Shown piece after piece: positions 13,110-26,099 of a stretch of 64,000 nt of DNA (the first letter of the stretch is position 1; each line of letters opens with the position of its first letter). A program made the position numbers and the translations under genes. The DNA comes from Fasciolopsis buskii. Taxonomy: Eukaryota; Platyhelminthes; Trematoda; Plagiorchiida; Fasciolidae. The DNA is taken from NCBI GenBank assembly GCA_008360955.1, contig LUCM01001910.1, positions 131,031 to 195,030 of the forward strand. The letters are read 5' to 3'. The notes below the pieces were generated by a model. It was not told where the DNA came from. It made no database searches and was given only the letters and a program-made list of their open reading frames with translations.

Positions 13110-13310
13110 AGCATACGTACTGGATTGATTCTGACCCAGCTGAGTAAATGAAGACAACGAGAAGCCCACGACAACTGGAAGACACGTCCACGTTCGGGGT
13201 TTGTTTACAAATCATGCGTTAATACACAAAATATGGGTAATCCTGATTGTTGGAATTCATTCGGTTCAATGGCACCCGAGGTGGCCACGGTTCTCTGCTG
13301 GTGATTGTCT
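13110..13310 (+). repeat. Dispersed repeat R6
   Basis: The order GTACTGGATTGA, GAGTAAATGAAGAC, CGAGAAGCCCAC, TTTGTTTACAAATCATGCG, AATACACAAAATA, TTGGAATTCATTCGGT and CCACGGTTCT is shared with 19.4 kb (second half) and 55.5 kb (first half). Non-coding. Confidence 0.6.
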
Positions 13311-16300
13311 GTGCAAGCAAATGGGAAGTTGAACCAGAATGAACCACCTGGTATGCGTGTAGACTAACTAAAAATTCCAACCGTATGTGTGTGTATGTGT
13401 GTGTGTGTGGTATGGTATGGCATGGCATTCAAATTTAGGAAAATTTCCTAGTGAAATTTTAATAAGCAAATTTTTTGAAACCTGACTTCGCTCTAAACAT
13501 TTGCAATCCATACGTTCAGGAGAGTGGGACGAAAGACACTCGTCCCAGATGCACAGCTTGTGATGGCAGAAAACTATAGAATCAAGCAATAATTTGCATG
13601 TCTGAAACCACAAACGCACGTGTATCATTTGATTCTATAGCGATGGTCTTCAGGTCATAAAGTTAACATTAACTTTTGCAATTGTGCGAATGTTCTATTT
13701 TTAGTCATCCGGAGTGACAAGCCGACGGGTACAACTGACTCAGTCTGAAGCGTTGTTGTTAATGAAGGATAAGTCTTCCGACAAACGTTCTTTGAGTAAC
13801 TGGGCCCTGATACTTATCAAGGTCTCTCATGGTCAGCTCAAGCCACCGGAACGGTTCACAAATTCATAATGATTAACTTTTGCACGATCAGTCTGAAACT
13901 GCTATTCGACTCAACTCACCTATTCAAACAAACTGTTCCCACATGCATCCGGTCCCACCGATTACATGGACCATCAACTAACGTATCTGGTTTGCTTAAA
14001 CAAATTTCCATAGTCACAGTTTTTTTCTTATAACCACATCTGACTCCTAACACTACAATGCCAATTACTGATGTATATATCAGCGTTGAAAATCTTAAAA
14101 TCAAACTTTACCTGCAGGCTGCATTGTGTATTGGTCATGCTTACTGACATACATACATTTCATTTTGAATATTGTTATGGAAGAATTATCATGAAATGGG
14201 TTAATATTCACACATCCAAGCCCGTTTTGAAGGCGAAGCAAGGAGATTTCCCAGCCGAAGTAGTGAACAGAGCTTTTCAGTAGTCAAGAGTTTTTCATTG
14301 TACAACAAAATGAACTTCGAAAAACCAACTACTTTGCCTTCAATGTTGAGTCGCATTCGAGCAATAGAATGCCGAATTTCATTCGAAAATTGCCTGCTTA
14401 AATCTGGGAATTCAGCTGAAGTGAACGCTCCCGCTAGCCCCCCTCTCCTCCAGCAAATAGGTCAGGAAATGAATTGTATGGGACCGAAGTAAAAGGAATC
14501 TCTGCGCACGGTTGACATTTATTTCGGTCAATGCGGGCTCCTGCTGACAGAACCGTTCACGTTGAGATCGGTCCAGATAGCTTATGCTCTGACCTTGATA
14601 GATTACGTTAATCTGATTGGCCCTTGACTGGCTTGTAGGCCTGTCTGATAGAGGATACACACAAAGACAATGCCCATGAGTTCACCGGTCGTTCTTCATC
14701 TTCTTGCTCAAACGCTTTCGCTTGTTCGTTCGTTCGGTTCGGACTATGCTGGTAACCAATCAGGTGTCAGCGCCACTTTACCTATTATATTTCAAGTTCG
14801 TAGATTTGATTTATCGACAAGATGGGTTTATCCCAACGCGCAACTTTACTCGCTTCCGCACCGAGTGGGACATATGGACCGATTGAGGGAGCAAATGGAA
14901 AAGGTCACATGACTTACTTGTCCGCATTGTGCCTCAGCATTTCCCACGAGAACATTTCGTTTACTCCTGTTTGTCCGACTAATCTACTATTGTAAATGAG
15001 ATCGCTCGTAACAGACCCTCGTCTGTAAAACTATCATCACTGTTATTACTATTATCATTGTCAATTATACTAAAACTATTATTATTAGTGTTAGTATTAC
15101 TCACACGACGGTTGCTGGGACGTCTCACATACCAAGGATCGTTGTTGACAAAAATCAGCGAAATGAAATGTGCGGGATAACGATCGTGGTCCACTTTTCC
15201 CGTGCACGACAAACGTGATAGACAGATCAAGAGCCTGGTGCTTCATATAATAATTCACACATGATCGTTAGTTACGAGTATAGGTCATCATTTACCTGTC
15301 AGGTTGCTATGACATGACCGAAATACTGCAGCTGTCACTTTTGTTGTGAACGGGTGAAGGTGGGGAATTTAAGCGTCTTTCACTGTGGAATCATCCTACC
15401 CTTAACTTTATGTGGAAAATCTAAGTCGTCATTCGGCTAAAACAGCATACTGGGTGGATCAGTTAATAAACGACGCAAATCTCCTAGTGTGCTCATCCGT
15501 CAATTACCAGATTTCACAGTTTCAGCTGAGCATGTGACAGATTAACTGAACAATTCCTGCTCAGATCCACATTCCTCATTGGTGGACGAGGAAACTTCAG
15601 TCTTCATCTAGTTCTTCGCGGCGAAATTGGGGCCTAGGTGCTTGAAACATGGTACACATCTGACAGAATAAATGATGAATGCAACTCTTCTACCGGGTTA
15701 ATGTTTCCGGGTTGGCAGCTAATGTTTTGTGCTTTACCGTATTCTTCTCTAACGCAGGTGACTTTGGACAGAAGACCCCTCGCTCAAAGGCCGATTGGAA
15801 GACGGTGCAACAGTCTCCTTACAGGCCAATATTATTCGCTAATCCTATTTATGACATGCGTGTGATTCAATATCCTTAAACTGTAAGGAAGCTGACTGAT
15901 TAATAACCCATCGGTGAGATTGTCAGTGAGACAAACAGAAACATTCGACTTGGGTCCAATCTTGATTGATCGTCTATCGAGCGAACAAATTTCCGAGTTG
16001 GTGGATCGGGACCATCTGGTCAAATTTAATGGGAGTTCCACGGTTAGTCAAGTCGAACCTGGTACGAAAATTTTCGGGATAAGCTGTAGTATGCCACTGA
16101 TTCCACGCACGGTGAACATGGGATCCAAACAGACTTTGTCAGAGAGCTGCAGTGTTCCTCTAGTGAGACTGGACCCCATATAATTCCTGCCGATCGATTT
16201 GTCAGTCAGAACTGTACCTATGACAAAAAGATGCATCTGAGCCTTAAAAGTATACATGCCGAAGAAAGCTTCAAGGTGCAGTTTATTTGTCTCTTTATAG

Positions 16301-16406
16301 TTATATATATAATGATAAGACTATTCTCATTTATTTATTATATGTCAAACTTAAAACAACTCTGGGAGGTGTAGAATAACTGCCGAAAAGGTGTCGTTTT
16401 GAGAGG
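13311..16406. other. No gene recognised
   Basis: Short open frames only (largest about 86 codons). Contains a GT microsatellite, listed separately, and a 12-bp inverted repeat (CTATAGAATCAA at about 13575 and its complement at about 13630). Confidence 0.5.
13386..13412 (+). repeat. (GT)n microsatellite
   Basis: An interrupted GT/AT tract, followed by a short TATGG pentamer run. Confidence 0.9.
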
Positions 16407-16485
16407 TGACTGGTGGTGATGTGATCTGGACCCGAGAAATTCACATCGAAACGCCACGACATTGACCAATTGACCACCACCGATA
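16407..16485 (-). mobile_element. SINE-like tRNA head (family A), decayed
   Basis: Read on the minus strand it begins ATCGGTGGTGGTCAATTGG and ends CACATCACCACCAGTCA. The outer halves can pair like a tRNA acceptor arm. An A-box-like segment and a degraded B box (CTCGGGTCCAGATC) sit at tRNA-like spacing. It resembles the heads at 7.7, 21.9, 28.5 and 54.8 kb. No body or tail is clear. Confidence 0.5.
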
Positions 16486-19319
16486 GTCAGCTATGATCGA
16501 TCGTAACGCCACAGGTACAAGAATCACCAGTACGTATTAAATGAGCTTCGATCCTAAACTATGCAACTGAAGACAGCAAGGAGATCCCGGCAAGTACAGG
16601 TCACATCAGTATTTACGCACAAGGCAGCTATATATACATATATATATATTCAAGTATGAAGGGGCCATTTATTCATTTTTCTTCCAAAGGGTCGATCCAA
16701 AAACAACTGTTGCTTCGCCAAGTACGGAAAAAATCTGCGAAGAATCGGGCATGCGATAGAATCACTCCATCCAACAAAACAAAGACATGAGGTCAGCTAA
16801 AGATTGAATACACATGTCATGTCTGATTGTAATGCGATGGTCAATAGATCTGACCTGAAAAACTACCATAGATAATTGAATAGATCCCTAATCCATATCA
16901 AAAGTGCGGACTAAGTTGGAGGGGAAAGGTAGTTGTAAAAATCACAATATAGTGCGTACAGTAATCGGATCAATTTTAAAATACTCATTCACTGAGTGTT
17001 GAAAAAACTCCCTGTAATAAAACAGGCTGGCTAAACGGATTAGACCCACTGAAGATGTGACGGGAGTAATCGCAGGTGTTCCCAAATGACCCGTGATCCG
17101 ATAATCTGAATTGTGATTCACCTATTTGGAGGCTATTGATTACTGCCACGACCAGTGCCGTCCGTTTGGTCTCCCTCTCTCTCAGTCTACGAACACAAAT
17201 AGGCACAAACACAGCTCCACGCGGTGGATTGCATTCAAGCAAAAATATTGGCTCAGTGTACGCATTCATGAATGTCCGACAAACTAATATCCTTACTGTT
17301 CAACTGGGGATTGTGGATCACCGTTTGACTTCTCTGTCTTTTCCACTGAGTCTTGTGAATCATAGGCTGTACCAAGTTGGTGTGAGCGAGTAAGACCCTG
17401 AATAGTTTGTACAATCTCTACCCAGTACAGTTCGTAGCTCACTAATGTAGACTATCTGATTAAATCCACGGGCACGGACAGGAGATCAACCATCGCCTGC
17501 GGTGGTTAGTTGCAAATAAGATGAGATCAGTATGATGAGTCTTCGTGTAAATAAAGTGATGGTGTCTGTCATGGTTTCGCGTTAGTCTGTGAACCCAACT
17601 GGTCAGTCAGAACCGAGGCAGCTGTATTACGAATAGGTACATGCGAAACGCATAGAGTAATTAGCAGTAAACCGTGCACGGAAACCTATGTAATTTGTAT
17701 TCAAATCAGAGCGCTAATCTAGGTGAACACTGCGTCTCAGACGTACGTTGCGTGATCTTTCAGTTGCATGAATCACGTGGCCCATGTGATTAGTCAGGTG
17801 TCTACAGAAAGCCAATTAGAGTCAATGCAAAAACGGGCCCGACGTTTACACCTACATACCTGGGTGTATGTTTCCCATAGGCTTGTGGTCACAACTGTCC
17901 CTTGAATCGACATCTGATCGTCAATTTACGCATATTTACATATCAGTCAGATCAATTTTCACGCAATGACGACGGGGTTCCTGCTCATTAGTGCAGATAT
18001 ATCTATGGCGACACAAAAGGGGAAGTTTGGACGTCCCAGTTGTCATTGGCCCGGAGAAATTCGGCCAGATTCCTCTTATTGTGTACATAAACCCATGAGT
18101 AGTAAATAAACTCTACCGCATATTCCAGTTGCCTCGGTCTTCTCGTCTGGCTTAGTTACGTAGTTTGAGCGGCAGTCATCCCACTGCGTACTGACAGTTT
18201 ATATCCGTACCATTTTGCTATCAGGAGGATTCCGTATCCATAATTCGAATGCTGATACTAAAAGCAAGCTCGTAGAATAAGCGGATGCGAACAGGCAGCG
18301 AGACTGTCCAGGGCTAGTAGGTTCTCATCTGACAAGCGTAAACCATGTGAAATACTACACTGGTCCGCCGTTTGCACTGAAGTAAGGAACAAGCGATCGT
18401 GGTTAAGGGCATAGGTGGAAACTCGAGGACTGTTAAGCCATGAGTTAAAAAGATCAAAAGATATATGAAAAGCGATACCAATGATCAGTTATCAAGGGCA
18501 CGCAAACGTCCTTTTCCGTTCTACAGGTCCACAGATTAGGTATTCTGACTAAAGGCTCAAACATTCTCCACTTCACTTTGGCTAGCCGTATAGTTATAGT
18601 CAGTCCACATGTGGATCAGGTTACACAATAAGCCACTGTTTTTCCATCGCTTGAATCTAAAAATCATCAAACCTAGAACGAAGAAGAACCGTATTCATTG
18701 ATTCCCATTAGTTCGAAGGCTGGTCACGAATGACGACTTGATCCAGTTTGCGTACATAAGAATAACTTGCAAATTAGCCTCACCGCGATACCTACCTGTT
18801 GAGGCCTATTTGCTGCATCCACTCGTATGGTTCAAGTTCGAGACTAGACTAATGCTTGCTTTCAGTTTGATTCCCAAAAAACCACGAAAGCAGAAAGCCT
18901 ACATACAGATGGTACATAAACGTGGAGTTTGAAAAAGGTTACATTTGATACCAAATGCATACAGATTTTTTCTTCTCTTCTATTTCCTGATCACTTTTCT
19001 TGTTCGTTGCTGCGGTTCCAGTGGTACTTGATTTTCTCATCTACCCACGGTGTCAAGTCTTTCGGGTTCTACGGAAAACAATTTGGGTCACACAGAAATT
19101 ATCACAGTCGAGCGAACAAATTTTTTGTCTCCAAAATTGAACTGATCAGCATGTCAGAGAATATTAGATTAACTTTCGATTGTCATTCTCCTTGATACTA
19201 CGAATTAAATCTGTATCGGCTAGTGAAAAATTAGCTGAACGCCCCATTCTTCCCTTTCATTGGCTGGTCGATCTGTCCGAATACGTGTGCACGCCAAACA
19301 ACGGTACTGTAATATTTTT
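16486..19319. other. No gene recognised
   Basis: Anonymous sequence. The short open frames have no motif. An AT dinucleotide tract lies at about 16629-16649. A GC-rich patch near 18.0 kb has no identified role. Confidence 0.5.
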
Positions 19320-19560
19320 ACTTGAATTCGTGACAGGGAATTCAGTAAAAGGCAGACTCATGGTTACAGGTCACGAACTGCGCAAATGTAGACGGCGAGA
19401 AGCCCACAGCAGCTGCGAGATATGCGCGGGATTTATTTACAAGTAATCCGTTTACAAACAAAATAGGCGAAGTTCTAGTTGCTGGAATACACTCGGTGCA
19501 AAAACATTAGAAGCCTATTTGAAAACAATGTTCACGTGTCTCCACGGTTCTGACGGGCTG
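19320..19560 (+). repeat. Dispersed repeat R6
   Basis: Shares GGCGAGAAGCCCAC, AGCAGCTG, TTTATTTACAAGTAATCCG, ACAAAATAGGCGAA, TTGCTGGAATACACTCGGT and CCACGGTTCTGA with the 13.2 kb copy. The 88-codon frame ending here is incidental. Confidence 0.6.
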
Positions 19561-19689
19561 GTTGCCTACGCAGGCTACCTTCAGGCTTTACCTGTCCGTA
19601 TCATGTGACCTGTGAGTGGACTCACCACAAGTAATTTCCATCTGATCCATTCCTCCAGCCAATCAGGCTTCTTTGAATCCGAAATGCTT

Positions 19690-19808
19690 CTTGCTGGTTT
19701 GCGTAGACAAGCAATCAGTGAGAACCGTGATGATAATCGGTTTTGTAATCTAAACATTCCGTGAAAGCGATTTGACGGAATGAATTCTGCCAGTCGGAAT
19801 ATTTCCTT
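19690..19808 (-). repeat. Dispersed repeat R4, diverged
   Basis: Complement of the R4 blocks: a GTAGACAAGCAATCAGTGAG-like start, CGTGATGA, TTCCGTGAAA, GACGGAATG and CAGTCGGAATATTTCC. It directly abuts the 3' end of a CR1-like element. Confidence 0.55.
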
Positions 19809-19811
19809 CGT

Positions 19812-20140
19812 ATTGTATGGTGCAATAAGTTATGTCGCATTTCAGTCAAAAAATGTGAGGGTAAAAATAAAATAGGCAAAATAAACAAAATAAAAATGCG
19901 TTCATTACCTCGCAGAAAGTTATAAAACTCATCAAGGAATAATCATAGCACATAATGATAGGTCTCTCAGGAATTCGGCTGGAACCTTGTCACGATTTGT
20001 CAAAATTCGAGCTAAGTATGGGACAGTGGGGTTCCTGTAGATATTGGTTCTAGATGGTGTAGAACGGAAGACGGATCATGTAGATCCGCTTTGCATATTC
20101 TTCCGAAAATGCTTGTTATTTTAAGGGTTATCCTAATTAA
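19812..20140 (-). mobile_element. 3' end of a CR1-like element
   Basis: The minus strand encodes the last ~35 codons of the RT ORF (LEPISTGTPLSHT then stop at 20012). This aligns with LESTSIGTPLFHI in the copies at 34.3 and 48.1 kb. The following 200 bases match their 3' untranslated region in order: a GGTTTGTCAAAATTCG-like segment, CTCAGG, AATCATAGCACATAATGAT, CTCATCAAGGAAT, TGTGAGGGTAAAAATAAAAT and GTCGCATTTCAGT. It ends in an ACAATAC-type tail (plus strand GTATTGTATGG). This is a 5'-truncated insertion, usual for non-LTR elements. It is clearly more diverged from the other two copies than they are from each other. Confidence 0.75.
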
Positions 20141-21799
20141 AAAGTTTTTTATATTAAAAACTACACTGTCACACAAAATATTTCTTGCACAACCACTTAT
20201 GATTACCTTGTAGTGAGACAAGCCTCGAAGTACAAACTCGATGGCTAGTTTTCAAACAGCCTTCCCACTTTCCTTGGTGAGATAACCACTGTAATTCTTC
20301 CATCTGTTTACGTTAATAAGCGCATCACTATAATCCTTAATCGATACCACGAGCCACAGGTGAACCAACCACATTCCGTATACCGCCAAATTGCCCTAAT
20401 CACTACGATTTTGTAATATAAGCGTTGAATTAGATTTTCACGGGTGAATAATCCTGGGTGGAAATTCATTACTTCAATGACGCGTTGAAACTAACCTGGT
20501 TTTTATTGCTGGTTTGGCTCTTTAGTTCACTTTCAAATAAAACGATCGATGTAGGTGAGTTTTGCGGTAGAATAAATGAGCTGAGAAGAGGAAGTGAATT
20601 TAACGCTGGTGGCCGGTTCATCCTCTTCGGAAAGCAAACACTCGCGTCAATAATCTTGGTCAGCGCGGAACAGTACAATCACCATCAGAGTGTCTAGACC
20701 GATCAATATCCTGGTTGACAGATGTCATCGAATCCCGATTGGCTGGATTTGGACCGATTGGAAATAGAAATTTCTCGAAAGCAAACTGATAGATAGGTCC
20801 GCAGCAATGCCTCCATTCGATAAATCAGGGCCCTATGTAAGTGTCCCACTAATGGCCTAAAGCATTAAAACTGTGAATGCTACAACAAGTAGAAATACCA
20901 TTTACATTTGCTTATTCAAAGGTCATGACATCGGACTTTGAATTCGACACATTTTATATTGGACGGAAGAACCCGATTACATTTGGTATTCACTTTGCTT
21001 TTTAGCGAATATATTCCCGGTTGAGTGGTTCACAGTATTTCGCATATGTGCATTAGATACGACCGTCGCATACGACTGATCTGAAACTTGCTCCCGTCAT
21101 CCAAATTGTAACGGAGTTTTCAACCTTGGCATAAGATTCATACAACTCGAAGATTTATGATCTGAAGCGAGATACTTGTTCATTTGAGCACCAACGGTGG
21201 ATCATGATCTGGTGACAGAGATACTTGATATCGACTTTTTTCTTCAGGAAGTCTGTTTTAGACGATAGAATGATGCGCTCTTCCCAAACAGTACCCTTGG
21301 CCGGAATTTAAAAGACCTAGGACAAACTACACAGTTCAGTGAACAATGAACCACGTTTATCACTTCGGTCTAAAAAAAGACCAGGAAGCTGTTTTATGCC
21401 TCATTGTGATCATTCCACGATTCACTGATGTTGTGCGTGAGTGTCCATGGATTTGCCCCAATATTCCTCTGCATCTGATCAATAGGAGGCACAAGTAGAG
21501 ATCAACAACGAATGCATAAAGTAAACCGAACTGCTATTGCCCTAAACCTAACTAAGGGACTCTCTCAATAAGGAAAGAAACGACTGAAACCAGATTCCAT
21601 GACTGTGTCCTATGATTGCAGACGTGACGATTCAAAGCACTCGTATCCCTCGATCAAAGGTCAGTGCGTTTGAGCTGACTGGTAGCACCAAACCCACAGA
21701 AGAACCATGGATCTCGATGGATAGCCCATGACGTGGAGCAAAGAACGGAGGAAGTAGGATGTGTGGTAAACTGGGTATACTGCTTCTTTTTCCTTGACC
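20141..21799. other. No gene recognised
   Basis: Anonymous sequence. The two strands are both open around 20460-20700 without motifs. Confidence 0.5.
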
Positions 21800-21996
21800 T
21801 TCCACTATCATCGTAGTTTTCTTTTTTCTTTTTTCACTTTCTTATTATTGAAGCGAAAATGTATATCGTTTTCAGGAAGAAGTGTGCGACCATCAGGGGG
21901 CAGCCAAGTGAGAAATTTGACCGGCGGAGGAAGAATTCAAACCGGTGAACTTCACGTCCAACTGCCACTGCATTACCCGCTTAACCACTGCCGGTC
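21800..21996 (-). mobile_element. tRNA-derived SINE-like element (family A)
   Basis: The minus-strand head (21918-21996) begins GACCGGCAGTGGTTAAGC and ends CGCCGGTCA, so the acceptor-like arms GACCGGC and GCCGGTC pair perfectly. The B-box-like segment is CGGTTTGAATTC. The body carries a degraded match to the 7.7 kb copy (GGCTGCCCCCTGATGG), then an AT-rich tail. This is the best-preserved tRNA fold in the window, but the B box is mutated and the body follows immediately, which argues against a tRNA gene. Confidence 0.75.
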
Positions 21997-22059
21997 CGTC
22001 GCCATGATTCAGATCCCACAAAATCTGTAAACAGATTCGTGGTATAAAAGAATAGATCT

Positions 22060-22260
22060 GGGTTTGACATACCAAATTGGAGTGTACAAGTATGAGGATG
22101 TTTGGACAACAGGGTACCAGATAGGCATACCTGACCAGCAACAAGAAACACGAAACCGGTCTTGTGCTTCAGGGGAAATTTTATTCACTCGTTCGAATAT
22201 TACTTACAACTTTTATGCAGATGCATACAAAGTATATATGTACATACACACATGACACAG
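22060..22260 (+). repeat. Repeat R3, copy D (hammerhead-like core)
   Basis: A single copy of the ~315-bp repeat clustered at 39.5-40.25 kb. Matching blocks are GGAGTGTACAAGTATGAGGA, TGTTTGGACAA, GGCATACCTGACCAGC, CGAAACCGGTCTTGTGCTTC and GGGGAAATTTTATTCACTCG. It holds CTGACCA at 22131-22137 and GAAAC at 22152-22156, separated by 14 bases as in the other copies. A TA tract follows. Confidence 0.65.
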
Positions 22261-22261
22261 T

Positions 22262-22281
22262 GTATATATATATATATATAT
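22262..22281. repeat. (TA)n microsatellite
   Basis: Twenty-base TA tract at the end of repeat R3 copy D. The same association of R3 with TA tracts is seen at 39.4-40.25 kb. Confidence 0.9.
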
Positions 22282-25044
22282 GAAATAACTAAATACAGAG
22301 GGAGAACTGTCAGATCAGTTCGTTGTAAATTTGCTCAGTCAAGATCGCTTTAACGGGAATGAACCACAATTGTATGCTTGTTTCGTTCACGATGCCAAGC
22401 AAGCTTCCAGCCCAGAATACGAAGGTATCATGTATGTACTGCGCATAGATATGAGTTCACACTTGGAGCCCATCCATATTTTTGTGTCTCGTGCTCTCTG
22501 ACGGGTGAATATTGTTACTAAATGCGGACAATTTTTGTTCTTTAGTGTTTTGGTGCTAATGTTACTATCAGTAATGGGACCGAAGGAAATAAATATGTAC
22601 GCGGCCCCTCCTGGATTCAAAGTTTGATTTAACAATCGGTAAGCCGCTGTGTTCCAGTCGATTCAGAGATCAGTACTAGGTCGAATACTAGTCAAGCAGT
22701 AAAATGTTTTTGTAACAAAACTTGATATTGTTTAGAAACCATCGGATGGTATGAGCCAGTTAGGCTCTGATTGTGAAAGTCAAAAAATTCCATCCTCCAC
22801 TGATTTATAAATGTCAATTCGGGATCTGTTGCCTACACATTATCAGCTACTTTTGGTGCATCACTTTTGACTCTAATCGCTACTTTTGGTCAGTCGCTCG
22901 CTTATTGTCGGTCTTTCGCATTAGTGACAAATATAGAAACATTGCCTGCTTTCAGAATAGTGACGCATTATAATTTCAACCCTTTAATTGATTTTTAAGC
23001 TAACCACAATAGAATTTCTAGCCTACTGCTGACCGTCAGATGATGGGGGTATACATACCGATCATTTTAGTCTTACATCCTCAAGTACGCACGCACGCGC
23101 ACACGTGCACACAATCACATTTGCAGTGAAAGGAGAGAATGACTGCACGCACGCATAAACAAAGTGTAACTGGCACTATTGATAATCATGTGATTTGGCA
23201 CTTACCTATGTTTCTCACGTGTTCCAATCGGTGAAACCACTATCCCGTCACGATTTCTGATGTGGTCTTCTAGCTCATATTCACCTATTTCCATCTGTTT
23301 TCAGTCACACTCGCCAAAGCGCAACACGTATTTGTCTTTACGAGGGACCTTTCTCTCGGTCAGTTTACGCCAGTGTTTAAACATATTTTGGAGGTCAATA
23401 AGATAAATTCATCGTCTATATCTGACGGGATCACACGTTCTGATTGGCTAACCAATTACTTTCGACTGCAGATGTGTGGCTGAGACGCATGCGAACGATG
23501 CATCATTCTAATGTCATCTCGTAACTATTCTCCTTTCCATAATGGTTCTCAGGTTTGTTTACCGACAGATGACTTTGAAACAGTTAACATCCCACCAGAC
23601 GGATCACATGACTATGCGCTTGACTTTTGACACTGCTTTTCGTGAAACCTGTTCGTGTAGTCCTAATATATTCTGGGATGAGATCGAGTAGCGTCATCTG
23701 TGTCTTAGTCCGGTCCACCAAACTTTCTAGCTATGCCACATAAGCATGCATACATCACAAACAGACGTAGACTTCAGAAAATGACCACCATGATCCCAAC
23801 TACAACCAGACGGAAAAGTGTGATCAACTACTGATATGATCAGTCGCTTTTGTTCTGTGTGCTACATTTCTTCGCCTTCCCATTTAATTTGATATTGTGG
23901 AAACATTTGCATGTATAGTACACTAGGTACTCATCAACACTCATTGCTCCAAAGCTGTTGTTCACAACGGTTCTGGAATTTCACTGTTCTGCATGGCTGC
24001 TCACTCGGCAGGTCATTGCTTTAGTTACCGCATCAATAGTCCCACATTTATACCGAATTACTTTCCGTCCTGTCGGTTCGCTCCAGTTAATAAGATGACG
24101 CTCACCTTCTACGGAATACAAGTTTAGCATTTGACCGTGACTTTAGTTTGATAATGAGCGTTTTGCGCGGTCAGAAAAATAAACTCCAGAATAAATTGAT
24201 GTGAACGACGTCAACCTTAGACTTACTCAGCTGTCTTTTCCCACAATCCCTGTGCAAAGACTATTATCGTCTACTGCGTTGCGATCACGTGTCGCAGCCT
24301 TGATCATCTGATAATCTGTGGTAGACTGATTGACACACTAACACTTACGCGCAAGTTAGGAAGAGGGTACGGACACACGTTGGAGGACAGACATTGATCA
24401 ACCAATCGCGTGATGCTCGGACTATAGGCTAGCCCAGCAGACAGACACAGAAAAGCGTTGACAACAGCGATCAGACGAACTGAGACATTCACACTTGTAG
24501 CCTATCGGATGCGAACCAAGTACCACAGGCTTTGGTCGTGGCCGCCCCATCTAGAATGTCTGAGCTGTGCTCTCCCAGTTCGGTTATGACGTCGTGCTCC
24601 CTACAACTACAGTCCAAATGCAGTGCATTTCTGTACAACAGGGACGACCCAGCATCTGAGTTCCCATCTGCTGCGAATGCCGCGAACCTTTTAACGCGTA
24701 TAGCTTCACTATATTGCTTTTCATTGTGATTCCGGTCACCTTTGATTACTCCGTGCGCTTTTAGTGAAAAGCTTGAAAATCATGCAGACTGTCGTCATAG
24801 CTTTTTTACCCGCGTGAAACGTTGTTCAGGAGTATTCGTTAACTTTCGTTTTACCTGTAACTGCTAAGCCACCTGTTTGCAATCACTCGCTGGGCTGATC
24901 ACGGTCGCTAAATCACACTAGTCTAAATGATTAAGTACAACAATCTCAACTTTAAACCTAAATTTTGTAAAACCACTACCGATTGGAGGATCAGCTGAAA
25001 ACATGAATTAGTATCAAGACAGAAGCGGAGGGGTTACGCCAAGG
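22282..25044. other. No gene recognised
   Basis: Anonymous sequence. It contains a CA/CG-rich low-complexity patch at about 23086-23112. A comparatively GC-rich stretch at 24300-24730 has short open frames on both strands but no recognisable protein or terminal repeat. Confidence 0.45.
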
Positions 25045-25421
25045 ATATATATATATATATATCACTCATCATTAAAACATTTGGACGCAATGCGCTCAAC
25101 CTTGTGAGAAAATTGGTAAGCTATTCCAAGCGTTCCGCTGCTGTCCGTGAGCAACTGTTCTTCCTACATCACTGCCTCAGGAATAACACTTCCAATAAGT
25201 ATCAAGTGTAACCCGCCCGTGAACTCGGAACGTGCCCGTAGGATTACAAATTCATACTGCAAACAGATGCATTGTGAGCTGATCAACGACGCGCATCGCA
25301 GGAAAGCCGTATACGAAAGCCATCAAAATCGTTTCGAACGGGATGCCTCAAACATATTAGATGCCAGCTGGATTAGAAGAATAAAAGCAGCCATTGAAAT
25401 CACATCGAACACAAACCACTC

Positions 25422-26099
25422 AAAGGTGAGGGACAGATTCACCAAGAAATACGCCGCGCTCAATCAAACGAAACCTCAGTATGCCGAACCAATTTACAAT
25501 TACTCGAACCACCAGCTACTACCAAGAGAAAAGTCCGTGCCACTGAAAGAATTAACATTCAATCACACCAACGCCAAACATCCCACGTTCGTTGCCTCCA
25601 TTGAATCGGCAACACGGAAGCACGCACTAAAGGAAGAGACGCGCCAAGACATACGGGCAAAAATCTGTCAACAACTTGCGCACCCTAGGCGAAAGTATCA
25701 CCTACCTGATAACGAAATCAAAGCTGTAAAAGCACTCCAGAAAAATCGAGAAATANNNNNNNNNNAAAGGTGAGGGACAGATTCACCAAGAAATACGCCG
25801 CGCTCAATCAAACGAAACCTCAGTATGCCGAACCAATCTACAATTACTCGGGCCACCAGCTACTACCAAGCGAAAAGTCTGTGCTACTGAAGGGATTAAC
25901 ATTCAATCACACCAACGCCAAACATCCCACGTTCGTTGCCTCCATTGAATCGGCAACACGGAAGCACGCACTAAAGGAAGAGACGCGCCAAGACATACGG
26001 GCAAAAATCTGTCAACAACTTGCGCACCCTAGGCGAAAGTATCACCTACCTGATAACGAAATCAAAGCTGTAAAAGCACTCCAGAAAAATCGAGAAATA
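25422..26099 (+). repeat. 334-bp direct duplication across a 10-N gap
   Basis: Bases 25422-25755 recur as 25766-26099, an offset of 344. I count about eight substitutions, all within roughly 70 bases (about 25490-25555 against 25834-25900), with the rest identical. The second copy reads SEKSVLLKGLTF where the first reads REKSVPLKELTF. Confidence 0.9.
25756..25765. other. Assembly gap (10 N)
   Basis: Run of ten N inside the Penelope-like fragment. A fixed short length such as this often marks an unsized scaffold join. Confidence 0.98.

Noticed and set aside
21918..21996. Functional tRNA gene
   Set aside because: Acceptor arms pair, but the B box is mutated, a SINE-like body follows directly, and related heads occur four more times in the window.
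24300..24730. Solo LTR or primer-binding site
   Set aside because: No pair of terminal repeats, no convincing TG...CA ends and no clear tRNA complement.
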